A stretch of 64,000 nucleotides of DNA, taken from NCBI GenBank assembly GCA_944385905.1, contig CALWZA010000006.1, forward strand, positions 28,896 to 92,895, read 5' to 3'. The DNA comes from an uncultured Clostridia bacterium (lineage in GTDB: Bacteria; Bacillota; Clostridia; Oscillospirales; Ruminococcaceae). The notes beneath the pieces were generated by a model that was not told where the DNA came from, ran no database searches, and saw nothing but the letters and a program-made list of their open reading frames with translations. Of this stretch, positions 49,676-58,705 are shown one piece after another. Made by a program: the position numbers and the translations under genes. Position 1 is the first letter of the stretch; each line of letters starts with the position of its first letter.

Positions 49676-50590
49676 TTAATGAGTGCGTTGGCAAAGTGTT
49701 TTTGCGAGTTTAATTAAAAACCCGCTGCCTGAATAATTTTTAATGGCTTTTACGGCTTTTTCTGTAAGACTGTCAATCAAAGCATTGCACTCACTGATAT
49801 CAAGCAAATCAACAAAAGTGGTTTTCCCACGCTTTTTGTCGCTTCCGACCGGCTTTCCCAAAAGCTTTTCATCTCCGCATACATCAAGAATATCATCTTT
49901 GATTTGAAAAGCAAGACCTAGATTTTCGGCATATTCTGATGCATTTTTCAGCGCTGTTTCATCAGCGTCAGCCAAAATCGCACCCATTCGGCATGCGGCT
50001 TTTATGATTGCTCCGGTCTTTAAATCAGAAATACTGCAAAGCTGATCAAGCGAAGCTTCACATGTCTCAGAAAGCAAATCTAAAACCTGACCGCCTATCA
50101 TTCCTTTCACTCCGACCGCCTCTGCGAGCTCAGCACAAAGCACGACTGCTGTTTTCGTAGAAATATGCCCCGAAACAGCTTGATTAGCTATGATTTCAAA
50201 TGGTAAAACGCTCAAAGCGTCTCCTGCAAGCAGCGCTGTCGCTTCATCAAACTGCTTGTGACATGACGGCTTTCCTCTTCTGAAATCATCGTTGTCCATG
50301 CACGGCAAATCGTCATGAATGAGAGAAAAAGTATGAATCATCTCTATCGCACATGCAATATCTACAATATCAGACTTTCCTCCAAACAGCTTGTAAAATT
50401 CAAGCATCAATACAGGTCTGATGCGTTTTCCGCCCGCAGAAAGCGAGTATTCCATAGCGTTTATCACAGACCGCTGAGGAAGATTTTTATGTGAAGTATA
50501 TGTGCTCAGCCTTTCATTAATTAAATTTAAATTGTCATTCAGAATCAGGTTGAATTCAAAGTCAGTCAAACTGTTCACCGCTTTCGGCAT
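49676..50590 (-). CDS. ispA: Short-chain polyprenyl (farnesyl) diphosphate synthase
   Basis: 304 residues. GGKRIRPVL, the first aspartate-rich motif DDLPCMD at 93-99 and the second DDILD near 230 are intact. The two-residue insertion in the first motif (DDxxCMD with a DNDD continuation) is the bacterial farnesyl type. It overlaps xseB by 29 bp if the ATG at 50590 is used; the ribosome-binding site there is weak and an internal GTG a few codons later is possible. Confidence 0.93.
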   Translation of the reverse strand: MPKAVNSLTDFEFNLILNDNLNLINERLSTYTSHKNLPQRSVINAMEYSLSAGGKRIRPVLMLEFYKLFGGKSDIVDIACAIEMIHTFSLIHDDLPCMDNDDFRRGKPSCHKQFDEATALLAGDALSVLPFEIIANQAVSGHISTKTAVVLCAELAEAVGVKGMIGGQVLDLLSETCEASLDQLCSISDLKTGAIIKAACRMGAILADADETALKNASEYAENLGLAFQIKDDILDVCGDEKLLGKPVGSDKKRGKTTFVDLLDISECNALIDSLTEKAVKAIKNYSGSGFLIKLAKTLCQRTH

Positions 50591-50756
50591 TTATTACTTC
50601 AATTTTAAGCTTTGCTTCCTCAAGCTCTTTTTTACATTTTGCAGAAAGTTCAATTCCCTCTTTATAGAGTTTTAGCGATTCTTCAAGAGAAACCGCACTG
50701 TTTCCAAGTTTCGAGACAATCTCCTCAAGTTTTTTGATTGACTCATCAAACGACAT
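50562..50756 (-). CDS. xseB: Exodeoxyribonuclease VII small subunit
   Basis: 64 residues, two helices with the pattern SFDESIKKLEEIVSKL...SLEESLKLYKEGIEL. Partner of XseA, encoded 23 bp upstream. GGGAGGG before the ATG is strong. Confidence 0.93.
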   Translation of the reverse strand: MSFDESIKKLEEIVSKLGNSAVSLEESLKLYKEGIELSAKCKKELEEAKLKIEVINAESGEQFD

Positions 50757-50779
50757 ACAAAAACCCTCCCTGCCGTATA

Positions 50780-51973
50780 TCAGTTGAATTTATCAACAGT
50801 TGCGGAAATTTCAGAATCCGCAAAAATTATATTTATCTTGTCACCGATGCTAAGCTCGCCTGAACATGTGACAAGCTTTTCGCCTTTACGCACAACAGCG
50901 TATCCCCTCTGAAGTGTTTTTAACGGACTTAAACTTTCAATAATGCTGCAAAGACTGATAAAATGCTGTTCGCTTAGCTTTAGTCTGACGCCGATTGCGT
51001 CTTTAAGACGGACATCCAAGCCTGCAAGCTTTTGGCTCATTGCTTCCAGTCTGCTGCTCGGCGAACGGTTCACAATCAGCGATGTAAAGGTTTCTGCCTT
51101 GTCATATAATAAGTCTATTTTTCTTAAAACAGCCTGCTTAAGTTGAAAATTGCGTTTGTCGAGTTCGGATATCATATCAGAAATCATAGGTGTAGCGAGC
51201 TCCGCCGCAGCTGACGGAGTCGGAGCTCTCAAATCGGCAGCTAAATCCGTAAATGTAATATCCGTCTCATGCCCTACTGCAGAAATCACGGGGGTTTTGC
51301 ATTTAAACACCGCCATAACTACTTCTTTTGTATTAAAGGCGTTTAAATCCTCAGCCGAGCCGCCTCCCCTCGCAAGAATAATTGTGTCCGCACCAATGCT
51401 GTCAGCTTTCAGTATAGCTTTTGAAATCAGCGATGGAGCAGTTTCTCCTTGAACCTGCGAGGGTATAATAATCAGTCTGCAAATCGGGTATCTTCTCGAT
51501 ATAACATTTATTATATCCTGAAGTGCGGCGCCCGCCGACGATGTCACAACAGCAATAGAGGACGGCTTCTTTGAAATCCCCTTCTTGCGCTCAGACGAAA
51601 ACACACCAATTTGGGCGAGCTCTGATTTCAGCTGCTCTTGCCTGATATGCTGTTCGCCGACACCGTCGGGAATCAGTTCCAAAACAATAACCTGGTACTC
51701 TCCGTTTTTCTCATACAGCTCAACGTTTACGACAGCGGTTACTTTCATTCCGTTTTCCGGAGTAAATTTTATCCGTTCATAGTTTGAAGAAAACATAACG
51801 GCTCTGACCATCGCTTTTTCGTCCTTAAGGGTAAAATATATATGTCCCGAAGCATACCCTGTTGATAAATTGGATATTTCGCCTTTAACGGCAAGTCCTT
51901 TAAGAAGCTTGTCTCCTTTAAATTTAAAAGCCACATATGTGTTGAGCTGTGATACGGTTAAAGCCGCCGCCAT
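50780..51973 (-). CDS. xseA: Exodeoxyribonuclease VII large subunit
   Basis: 397 residues; single-strand exonuclease. N-terminal OB fold (LTVSQLNTYV...VKGEISNLS...HIYFTLKD), then the catalytic core with the RGGGSAEDL motif and GHETDITFTDLAADLRAPTPSAAAE. It shares one base with the stop of the TsaD-like gene (TAATG), so expression is coupled. Confidence 0.95.
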   Translation of the reverse strand: MAAALTVSQLNTYVAFKFKGDKLLKGLAVKGEISNLSTGYASGHIYFTLKDEKAMVRAVMFSSNYERIKFTPENGMKVTAVVNVELYEKNGEYQVIVLELIPDGVGEQHIRQEQLKSELAQIGVFSSERKKGISKKPSSIAVVTSSAGAALQDIINVISRRYPICRLIIIPSQVQGETAPSLISKAILKADSIGADTIILARGGGSAEDLNAFNTKEVVMAVFKCKTPVISAVGHETDITFTDLAADLRAPTPSAAAELATPMISDMISELDKRNFQLKQAVLRKIDLLYDKAETFTSLIVNRSPSSRLEAMSQKLAGLDVRLKDAIGVRLKLSEQHFISLCSIIESLSPLKTLQRGYAVVRKGEKLVTCSGELSIGDKINIIFADSEISATVDKFN

Positions 51974-52914
51974 TAAATCAAACCTTTCTTTATTGCCGCG
52001 AAAACGGCTGTTCCCACTGCGTTATCGCACGAAAAATCAGGCTCGGCAAAACTGCTGCCGCTGATTTTTTTTAAAATACTGCTGCGGATAATTGAATTGG
52101 ACATAACTCCGCCCGCATAAATAACAGGAATATCTCCGAATTTGCTTCGCGCGGCTTCTGTCATCGCCAAAACTGAAACCTCAATGTATTTCAGACAAAA
52201 AAGAGCAATATCCTGAGGACTTTCACCCTCCAAAAGCATTTTTCTGCACTTGTTTTCAACGCCTGAAAGCGAACAGTTATTTTCACGAATAACTGGCTTA
52301 ACAGTAAAATTTCTTATTGATTTTAAAGCAAGCTTCTCAAGCTCTTTTCCGCACGGAAAACTAAGTCCGAGCATCAACCCAACCCTGTCAACGGCTTGTC
52401 CTGCTTTTAAATCCATTGAAGTTCCGATTTCAGAACACGAAATAACCTCTTCGTCCGACGGGGTAACCAAAAGACAGTCGGTTGTTCCTCCGCTGACATG
52501 CAACGCAATAAACCGCTTTTTAATCAAATTCAGTTTACTGCACGAAAAAAGAGCTGAGAGTATATGTCCTACCTGATGAGATGTTTCAAAGACATCTTTA
52601 TTTAAAACCGCCCCAATACATTCGGCAGTTCCCTTCCCTACAAGAAAACACGGCATATATGAACCTTCCGAATTTCTTGGCTTTGCAGATACACCTATGG
52701 CTTCGGGAGAAAAACTTTTATTTTCTTTAAGCTGCGTGATAATCTGAGGAAGCTGAACGGTATGGTTAAAAACGGCGTCGGACTGACGCAGTCCAAGCTC
52801 TCCATTTTTTACCGGCAAAAGCTTTTTGGTTTGCCAAACTACCATGCTCTCAGTATTCAAAACTGCGCAAGAGGTTGTATAGTTGCTGGTGTCAATTCCA
52901 AGAATGTCAGGCAT
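51973..52914 (-). CDS. TsaD/Kae1-like paralogue (peptidase M22 family)
   Basis: 313 residues of the Kae1/TsaD ASKHA fold. Metal-ligand histidines H113 and H117 (SHQVGH), the phosphate loop SGGTT at 141-145, a DLKAGQAVDRVGLMLGL block, YAGGVMSN and a terminal CDNAVGTA Asp are kept. TsaD makes t6A37 in tRNA with TsaB and TsaE, but those genes are not here, and the sequence departs from canonical TsaD between motifs, so it is likely a paralogue with a distinct role. It overlaps nusB by 8 bp and xseA by 1 bp, occupying the place of folD in Bacillus. Confidence 0.82.
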   Translation of the reverse strand: MPDILGIDTSNYTTSCAVLNTESMVVWQTKKLLPVKNGELGLRQSDAVFNHTVQLPQIITQLKENKSFSPEAIGVSAKPRNSEGSYMPCFLVGKGTAECIGAVLNKDVFETSHQVGHILSALFSCSKLNLIKKRFIALHVSGGTTDCLLVTPSDEEVISCSEIGTSMDLKAGQAVDRVGLMLGLSFPCGKELEKLALKSIRNFTVKPVIRENNCSLSGVENKCRKMLLEGESPQDIALFCLKYIEVSVLAMTEAARSKFGDIPVIYAGGVMSNSIIRSSILKKISGSSFAEPDFSCDNAVGTAVFAAIKKGLI

Positions 52915-53338
52915 TTTCTGCTACCGGATTTTCTGAGTGATCAAGGCTTCTCGCAAAAGAGCCCAGCACTCCGTTAATAAAGGAAGCGTCAGTTTCCATA
53001 GCATACTTGCGTGCCAGTGTCACAGCCTCGCTGACAGCTACGTTGACAGGAACCTTATCATCATATAATGCCTCATAAATCGCAAGCCGCATAATAGCGA
53101 CATTAATTTTAGGTATTCTTTCAATATTTCTTTTTGAGCTGTACTTCGCTATTATTGAATCAAGCTCCGACTGTTTATCGTAAACTCCCCTAAACTTTTT
53201 TTCCACCTCATCGTTTACCGTAAAGCCATCAATATTTTCCGCAAGATCCATGATATCTTCAAACGAATCATCTCTGAATAGCTTTTCAAAAATAAGTATA
53301 AATGAAGCCTCACGGATATCTCGTCTTGTAGTTTTCAT
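52907..53338 (-). CDS. nusB: Transcription antitermination factor NusB
   Basis: 143 residues, all-helical NusB fold. RRDIREASFILIFEKLF at the start, and AIYEALYDDKVPVNVAVSEAVTLARKYA plus FINGVLGSFAR in the second half are diagnostic. NusB with NusE and NusA supports rRNA transcription. It follows asp23 after an 80-bp gap. Confidence 0.94.
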   Translation of the reverse strand: MKTTRRDIREASFILIFEKLFRDDSFEDIMDLAENIDGFTVNDEVEKKFRGVYDKQSELDSIIAKYSSKRNIERIPKINVAIMRLAIYEALYDDKVPVNVAVSEAVTLARKYAMETDASFINGVLGSFARSLDHSENPVAENA

Positions 53339-53376
53339 CTTTTATAATCCACCCTTTATGTCCGTTTACAGCATAA

Positions 53377-53401
53377 GCCGGAGCTTCGAAAGAAGTCCGG
53401 C
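53377..53401 (-). repeat. Hairpin in the asp23-nusB gap
   Basis: GCCGGA (53377-53382) and TCCGGC (53396-53401), extended inward by CTTC/GAAG around a 4-nt loop, with one bulged base. On the transcribed strand no T run follows, so it is probably an mRNA stability or processing element and not a terminator. Confidence 0.55.
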
Positions 53402-53417
53402 ATAATGTATTGCTTTA

Positions 53418-53777
53418 TTAATCAGTATCCTCATCAAATACCACCCCGGCTACATTCACATTAACAGTTGATACTGTTACGCCCGTCATGGACTGTACTG
53501 AGGATTTGACTTTATCTTGAATCTGCTCGCATACTGAAACGGCATTTATCCCGCTTTTAACAACTATAGCCAATGAAATTTCAACTACATCTCCGTCAAA
53601 CCGTATTTTTACAGCACTTGAATCGTTTTGACGAAATATCAGATTTTTAAGAGTATTCTTATCTTCCACTACTCTTGCGACACCTTCAACCTCCTGTGCG
53701 GCAAGTTTTGAAATCGTCATAATTACATTCTCAGAAACTTTCAGTGTGCCTTTAAGCGGTCTTTCATATTGCTCCAT
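53418..53777 (-). CDS. Asp23/Gls24-family envelope stress protein
   Basis: 119 residues matching the Asp23/DUF322 fold: GTLKVSENVIMTISKLAAQEVEGV, then VSLAIVVKSG-like and QDKVKSSVQSMTGVTVSTVNVNV. In Bacillus the equivalent gene (yqhY) also stands before nusB and is linked to acetyl-CoA carboxylase and lipid homeostasis. AAAAGGAGG precedes the ATG. Confidence 0.92.
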   Translation of the reverse strand: MEQYERPLKGTLKVSENVIMTISKLAAQEVEGVARVVEDKNTLKNLIFRQNDSSAVKIRFDGDVVEISLAIVVKSGINAVSVCEQIQDKVKSSVQSMTGVTVSTVNVNVAGVVFDEDTD

Positions 53778-53825
53778 AGCGCAGCCTCCTTTTAAACATC
53801 CGTAAATACCAAGTTACTTAATATT

Positions 53826-53853
53826 ATTATAGCATAAAAATAAAAATGTACAA
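53826..53853 (-). promoter_or_regulatory. Sigma-A promoter for the asp23-to-recN operon
   Basis: On the minus strand, TATAAT (53826-53831) with TGC before it (extended -10), and TTGTAC (53848-53853) 16 bp upstream. It begins at the end of spoIIIAH, separating housekeeping expression from the sporulation operon. Confidence 0.65.
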
Positions 53854-54393
53854 CTATTTCACATCAAAAATTCTTATATTTTCATTTGCGACATCCACTT
53901 CGCTGAGCAGTATATCCTTTATCTGCGCCGCCTGACTCGGAATAAGCCCGCCGGATTTTACTACAATGTTTGCTGAAGTGCCGTCAAGATAAACTACACA
54001 GTCTTCAAACCCTGCCGCCTTAATAAGATTTTCAATCTTGCTTTCGCTCTCAATAAGAGCTGATATTGATACTGCCTGTTCAGTCATCGCGGCTTTTTCA
54101 TCTTCGGTAATATCCCCTCCCCCAAGCATCATCTCAAGAGTTTCTACGGCTTTATCTCTTGATGTCATTCTTTCTATACGCATCTCAGCAAAATAATCTT
54201 CGTCTGACGCATCAGTATTAACATATTGAGCGTCTCCGTAAGCAAGTCCGGATGAATCAATTTGTCCGGCAGGCTTCAGCTGATTTTGAGTATCAGACAA
54301 AATATAATTAACGTAAATTGCCGCTCCGAGAATAAGCGTTAGACCAGCTAAAACTATCTGCTTTTTTCCAAATACAAAAGAAGGTTTTCTCAT
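53854..54393 (-). CDS. spoIIIAH: Stage III sporulation protein AH
   Basis: 179 residues: a short cytoplasmic N-terminus, a transmembrane helix (about 12-31) and an exported ring-building domain with a C-terminal YscJ/FliF-like end (IIVKSGGLIPSQAAQIKDILL). SpoIIIAH pairs with SpoIIQ across the intermembrane space of the forespore. AAAGGAA supports the ATG at 54393; the longer open frame to 54447 overlaps spoIIIAG. Confidence 0.9.
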   Translation of the reverse strand: MRKPSFVFGKKQIVLAGLTLILGAAIYVNYILSDTQNQLKPAGQIDSSGLAYGDAQYVNTDASDEDYFAEMRIERMTSRDKAVETLEMMLGGGDITEDEKAAMTEQAVSISALIESESKIENLIKAAGFEDCVVYLDGTSANIVVKSGGLIPSQAAQIKDILLSEVDVANENIRIFDVK

Positions 54394-54424
54394 AAATAAT
54401 TTCCTTTCATTAATTATATTTATG

Positions 54425-54970
54425 TCAGCATCCTTCGACGCAGACACGGCTTGACGATATCCCTAAAACAGTGGACACCGTATTTACGATTTTCTCCTTT
54501 ACATGGGCATTGTCACCTCCTTCACAGATTACGGCAACACCGTTGATTTCAGGCTTTTTGATTTTGCTCACAAGCGCCTCCTTTTCATCGCTTTTTTCTA
54601 TAATAATAATACTGCTGCGGTTTTGCACGGAATCTGATGACGCAGATGTATCAGAATCAACAGCATAAACAGTTTCCGATGTTCCCGATACGGTAAGCAT
54701 TACTGTTACATCCCCTACCCCGCTTATTCTGGAAAGTATTTCTTCAAGTGATCTTTCAAGCTCTGTTTCGTAACTGTTTAAATCAAATGTCTCCAAACTT
54801 TTCTCCATAAACTTTTCTTTATCACTGTTGCTTTCACATCCGCTGAACGAATCGGTAATAATCAAAAGCAAAACCGCGGCGATACAGCACGCGACGGCAA
54901 ATTTTAGTCTCTTGCTGTACGGCTGATTGCTTTCAAAAATCTTTTTCACTTCACTAATTAAATCAGCCAT
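54425..54970 (-). CDS. spoIIIAG: Stage III sporulation protein AG
   Basis: 181 residues with one membrane helix (about 22-38) and an exported domain (GVGDVTVMLTVSG...KKPEINGVAVICEGGDN) that forms the large ring of the feeding-tube channel in Bacillus. GAAGGG just before the ATG at 54970 favours this start over the open frame up to 55009 inside spoIIIAF. Confidence 0.92.
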   Translation of the reverse strand: MADLISEVKKIFESNQPYSKRLKFAVACCIAAVLLLIITDSFSGCESNSDKEKFMEKSLETFDLNSYETELERSLEEILSRISGVGDVTVMLTVSGTSETVYAVDSDTSASSDSVQNRSSIIIIEKSDEKEALVSKIKKPEINGVAVICEGGDNAHVKEKIVNTVSTVLGISSSRVCVEGC

Positions 54971-54989
54971 TATACCCTTCCTCTGTGCT

Positions 54990-55466
54990 TTATGAATACA
55001 CAAACTCAACTTCAGCTGTCATTAACTCTTCGTTTATTATTTCAGCGATCTCTTTTTTTACACTGTCATCCTCCGATTCGGAAACCTGTACAACTGCTTT
55101 AGTAATAGATATGCAGTTGTCCTTGTCGATATTTGTATAAATTCTTATGCTTTCAACATTAAATCCGTTTGATTCTAATAACATTATTAAATAAGTCTCA
55201 ATGTTTTTTGCCGTCTCATCTTCTACCATCTGAGTCGTATCAAATTTAATAAAGTTTTCATAATTATATTTTGACATGAAATCAGATATTCCTATATCAT
55301 TAATGTCTTTTTCGGAAATTGAAGCCGCAACAACGGTGAACATCACCAGGCCTACAACACCTTTTATATATTTTTTCCATTTTTCAGACGGAGAAATAAA
55401 AATAATAATATAAGATGTAAAGCCATATATACAGGCAAGTTTAACAATACTTCTGAAAGTGTCCAT
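54990..55466 (-). CDS. spoIIIAF: Stage III sporulation protein AF
   Basis: 158 residues: two membrane helices near the N-terminus (about 7-24 and 33-52) and a C-terminal exported domain of ring-building type. Starts in the TAATG that ends spoIIIAE, so translation is coupled. Confidence 0.9.
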   Translation of the reverse strand: MDTFRSIVKLACIYGFTSYIIIFISPSEKWKKYIKGVVGLVMFTVVAASISEKDINDIGISDFMSKYNYENFIKFDTTQMVEDETAKNIETYLIMLLESNGFNVESIRIYTNIDKDNCISITKAVVQVSESEDDSVKKEIAEIINEELMTAEVEFVYS

Positions 55467-56608
55467 TATCCACCTCCGCCTGCAAGCAAAACCACTGATG
55501 TTGATATCAAAAACATAAGCAAAAATGACAAAAGCACCGCTATTTCAATTGCTAATGCAGAAGAAAACTTTTTGAAAAGTGAGCATATTTTGAAACAACC
55601 GATGAGCTCTCCGAAAAATGACGACAAATCAAGCGCAATTTTAACACCGAGTACGGTTATAAGCGGAATCATGAACATTATAAATACTATAACAAGTCCG
55701 AAAACTCCCACGCTTGATTTAATTAACGAGAGGCTCCCCTTAACTGTGGAATACGCCTCGGAAACAGCTCCGCCGACAATTGGGATAAAGCTTGCAGCGG
55801 CAAATTTAACTGTTCTTGCTGCGACTGTATCAGCTGCGTTGCCTATAAGGCTTCTTATTGATAAAAGTCCTACGAACACTGTCATAACCACACCTATTGT
55901 CCAAACAGCGGCTTTATTAAGCGCATTGGTGATTATAGGGAAATCTTCATTCAAAGTTTCAACTATTGAAAGCGCTATAACTGAGTTTATAATCGGGACA
56001 ACTATTGCTCCGACTATAAAAGTGCCAGCTTCACACACTGTGAGAACAGCGGTATAATAACCTGCCGCTGACGTTGGGCTGCCTCCTGCAGCAACTGCGG
56101 CTGTAAATACCGGAACAAAACTCGTCATGAATAACGCGCCGTCCTCAATTGCCGATTTAACAACTCCAACTGTCTCTGTGAGCGAAAATGATGCAGCCAA
56201 GACACAAAGCAATATTCCGCAAGTCTCAATAAATTTTGAAATGCTGTTATCAAGCAAAACCAGCTTTGCAATCATACATATTAGCATTACCGAAACGCAA
56301 GCAGCAAATGTTTTTAAAGGAGTTTTGATAACTGCGGTCAATTTATTTATAAAAAAGCTGACCAAACTTCCGAAAGACAGTTCTGTTACCGAATTCGGAT
56401 CGGATACGCTTATTCCGTTTTCATTTATAAATTCCTCAGCATCTTTGTTTATCTTATCTGAGAGATTTTCTTCAACAATATTAAAATATTCGTCTTCGAC
56501 CGTATTCCCGGAGTTATCCTGCGCAGAAACATTTATAGGTGCAATAAGAGCAATAATAAAAGATATTATCAAAGAGAAGATAAACTTATAACTCATTTTT
56601 TCATCCAA
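55466..56608 (-). CDS. spoIIIAE: Stage III sporulation protein AE
   Basis: 380 residues: a cleavable-looking signal segment at the start (about 5-28), then multiple membrane segments. GSLVSFFINKLTAVIKTPLKTF, the MTSFVPVFTAAVAAGGSPTSA block and the FIPIVGGAVSEAYSTVKGSL block are conserved. The largest membrane part of the SpoIIIA complex. The ATG at 56608 or 56596 could be used; ribosome-binding sites are weak. Confidence 0.93.
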   Translation of the reverse strand: MDEKMSYKFIFSLIISFIIALIAPINVSAQDNSGNTVEDEYFNIVEENLSDKINKDAEEFINENGISVSDPNSVTELSFGSLVSFFINKLTAVIKTPLKTFAACVSVMLICMIAKLVLLDNSISKFIETCGILLCVLAASFSLTETVGVVKSAIEDGALFMTSFVPVFTAAVAAGGSPTSAAGYYTAVLTVCEAGTFIVGAIVVPIINSVIALSIVETLNEDFPIITNALNKAAVWTIGVVMTVFVGLLSIRSLIGNAADTVAARTVKFAAASFIPIVGGAVSEAYSTVKGSLSLIKSSVGVFGLVIVFIMFMIPLITVLGVKIALDLSSFFGELIGCFKICSLFKKFSSALAIEIAVLLSFLLMFLISTSVVLLAGGGG

Positions 56609-56613
56609 TCCGC

Positions 56614-57000
56614 TTAGCCAAGCAAGCTGTTTATAATTCCGACACAGGCTGAGAGCAGCGGGACAGATATTAGAACAACTGATATTTTTCCGATAAGCTC
56701 AGCGCTGTTGGCGAGCGCGTTTTCTCCGCAGTCACGGCAGCAGTCGGAGCTTAACTGCGTCACATAGCATACTCCAAGAGATTTAAAAAGTATTTCTGAA
56801 TATCTGATATCTATTCCGGCTGACGCCTGCAAATCATCAATTAAAGTAATTACCGGATTCAGCATATTGACCGCAGCAAGCATTAACATACACACAGCCG
56901 ACACCGTCAGCACAGATGAAAGCGCACGATTTTCCCGCTCACATAATTTGCTGACTATCGCTGTTAAGATACATAAAGCGGAAATTCCTATTATTTTCAT
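56614..57000 (-). CDS. spoIIIAD: Stage III sporulation protein AD
   Basis: 128 residues, four membrane helices, with LFKSLGVCYVTQLSSDCCRDCGENALANSAELIGK-type conserved middle. Overlaps spoIIIAC by 4 bases (ATGA), indicating coupled translation. Confidence 0.92.
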   Translation of the reverse strand: MKIIGISALCILTAIVSKLCERENRALSSVLTVSAVCMLMLAAVNMLNPVITLIDDLQASAGIDIRYSEILFKSLGVCYVTQLSSDCCRDCGENALANSAELIGKISVVLISVPLLSACVGIINSLLG

Positions 57001-57191
57001 AATCCGAAAACTGACTTCACTGTTGTAAACAGTTTGGAAATCTCGTTTATCAGCATAAATAATACGACTACCAGACCTGCAAGAGTTATCATCAGCGCCT
57101 GCTCATCTCTCTCCGCTCTCTTAAGCAAAAGGCTGAGCACCGCAACAACAATACCTATTCCCGCTATTTTAAAAATCAAATCAACATTCAT
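56997..57191 (-). CDS. spoIIIAC: Stage III sporulation protein AC
   Basis: 64 residues with two membrane helices and the conserved cytoplasmic turn LKRAERDEQA. Fits SpoIIIAC in size and position. AGAGGA precedes the ATG. Confidence 0.92.
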   Translation of the reverse strand: MNVDLIFKIAGIGIVVAVLSLLLKRAERDEQALMITLAGLVVVLFMLINEISKLFTTVKSVFGL

Positions 57192-57210
57192 ATCTTACAT
57201 CCTCTTCTTC

Positions 57211-57717
57211 CTAATATAGAGCAATGGCGATGAATGCTCCGGCAAAAATACCGAATGCCTGCACTAACTTGCCCTTGCTTTCATACTGTTTTTCAAGTTT
57301 CACATATTCGCTTTCAAAAAACTTTCGGTAGCCATTAACAACAGCAAGCTGACCGTCAAGCGCGCACGTACCGAGATCGGCTCCGAGTTCCAATACATTT
57401 TTCGTCACTTCCGAAGGCATGTATGAGAAAAATGCCTGGGAACGGATTTTCCAAACATCTTTAAAAACTGCTCCGCTTTCTGAATCTTCATATACTTCTT
57501 TTAAGAAAGAAAGCCTGCTCAATTTCTCATTTGACGCAAGACATCTTACTATTTCATATATGTCAGGAGCGCGAAATTCTAAAAGCAGCAGTATTTCATC
57601 ACACATTTCTGTAAGCAGCCTCAGCATATGTATACGCTTTTTCATCATTTCACATATGGCTGCTCCTGTTACTGCTCCTGAAACAATTATAGCCGCACAA
57701 AAAGAAAGACGCATCAT
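57211..57717 (-). CDS. spoIIIAB: Stage III sporulation protein AB
   Basis: 168 residues: an N-terminal membrane helix (about 3-21), a helical domain with similarity to type II secretion GspF proteins (LRLLTEMCDEILLLLEFRAPDI), and a C-terminal hydrophobic segment. AAGGAATG upstream supports the start. Confidence 0.9.
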   Translation of the reverse strand: MMRLSFCAAIIVSGAVTGAAICEMMKKRIHMLRLLTEMCDEILLLLEFRAPDIYEIVRCLASNEKLSRLSFLKEVYEDSESGAVFKDVWKIRSQAFFSYMPSEVTKNVLELGADLGTCALDGQLAVVNGYRKFFESEYVKLEKQYESKGKLVQAFGIFAGAFIAIALY

Positions 57718-57736
57718 AAAAAATCATTCCTTGTTC

Positions 57737-58672
57737 TTATTGCTGTTCAAGCCTGCGCATTTGCATAATCCTGCCGATATTTTGATTTGTTCCTAACAAT
57801 ACTGCCCTGTCAAAAATATGACGTGAAATAAGCTTTGATATATTCCTTTTGTTTATTGCGTCGTCAATCGATTCGGCGTGAGTGGTCGCAATGACTTTTA
57901 CTCCTGAATTTTCGGCATATTCAAGTGCTTTTACATCATCTTCGCTGCCAATCTCATCACAGATTAAAATGTTCGGCGACATTGTTCGGACAGCCGTTAT
58001 AATTCCGTCGTACCTTGTATAGTAATTAAAAACATCTGTAAACATACCAACATCATTCTGTGCGGTGCCGTCGAATACCGCCGCCAACTCTCCCCTTTCG
58101 TCAATAAGAGATACTCTGTACACATCACCCAACTGCCTGCATAAATCGCGAAGAACAGTTGTTTTTCCGCTTAAAGGCGGTCCGGCAATAAGCAATCCCT
58201 TAATAGTATCTAATGATTCTGAATTTAATATCTCATTCGCACAACCTATAATCTCCCTGGATATTCGTATGTTTACGGAAGAAACTTTATTAACGTATTC
58301 GACTTGCTGATCGGCAGAGCTTTTGTAAACTGCCGTTCCGCAAAATCCCAGTCTGTTTCCGCCCTTTAGAGTTATAAACCCCTGTGCAATTTCTCGCGAA
58401 TGGCTATGTATTGAATATCTGAGAGCAGACATGAAAATCCCTTCTATATCAGTCTGTGACACTGAAACAGCGCTTCTTCTAAACGCGGCAAGCTTGCCAT
58501 CTGATGTTATGAACCGTTCCCCGTCCGGCGTCGAGACAGTTATATATCTGTCCGCTCGCAGCCTTATTTCGTTAATTAACAGCAAATCCTGTTTTTCAGC
58601 CGCTTCAAAGCACTGCCTTAATTTTCCGTTAAGCAGAGATACAGCGCACATTATCCTATCATAAACATCCAT
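57737..58672 (-). CDS. spoIIIAA: Stage III sporulation protein AA (secretion-type ATPase)
   Basis: 311-residue ATPase that powers the SpoIIIA-SpoIIQ channel joining mother cell and forespore. Walker A GPPLSGKTT at 164-172, LIDERGELA, and NILICDEIGSEDDVKAL as Walker B. Related to type II/IV secretion ATPases. First gene of the eight-gene operon, behind a sigma-E-type promoter; the mRNA leader has GGAAAGGAC about 9 nt before the ATG. Confidence 0.95.
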   Translation of the reverse strand: MDVYDRIMCAVSLLNGKLRQCFEAAEKQDLLLINEIRLRADRYITVSTPDGERFITSDGKLAAFRRSAVSVSQTDIEGIFMSALRYSIHSHSREIAQGFITLKGGNRLGFCGTAVYKSSADQQVEYVNKVSSVNIRISREIIGCANEILNSESLDTIKGLLIAGPPLSGKTTVLRDLCRQLGDVYRVSLIDERGELAAVFDGTAQNDVGMFTDVFNYYTRYDGIITAVRTMSPNILICDEIGSEDDVKALEYAENSGVKVIATTHAESIDDAINKRNISKLISRHIFDRAVLLGTNQNIGRIMQMRRLEQQ

Positions 58673-58705
58673 ACCGTCGAAGTCCTTTCCGATACCTTTT
58701 AAGAA

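Noticed and set aside
52907..53338. CRISPR arrays, rRNA or complete tRNA genes anywhere in the window.
   Set aside because: No regularly spaced repeats, no rRNA-like segments, and the only tRNA-like sequence is the half gene at 62.8 kb.
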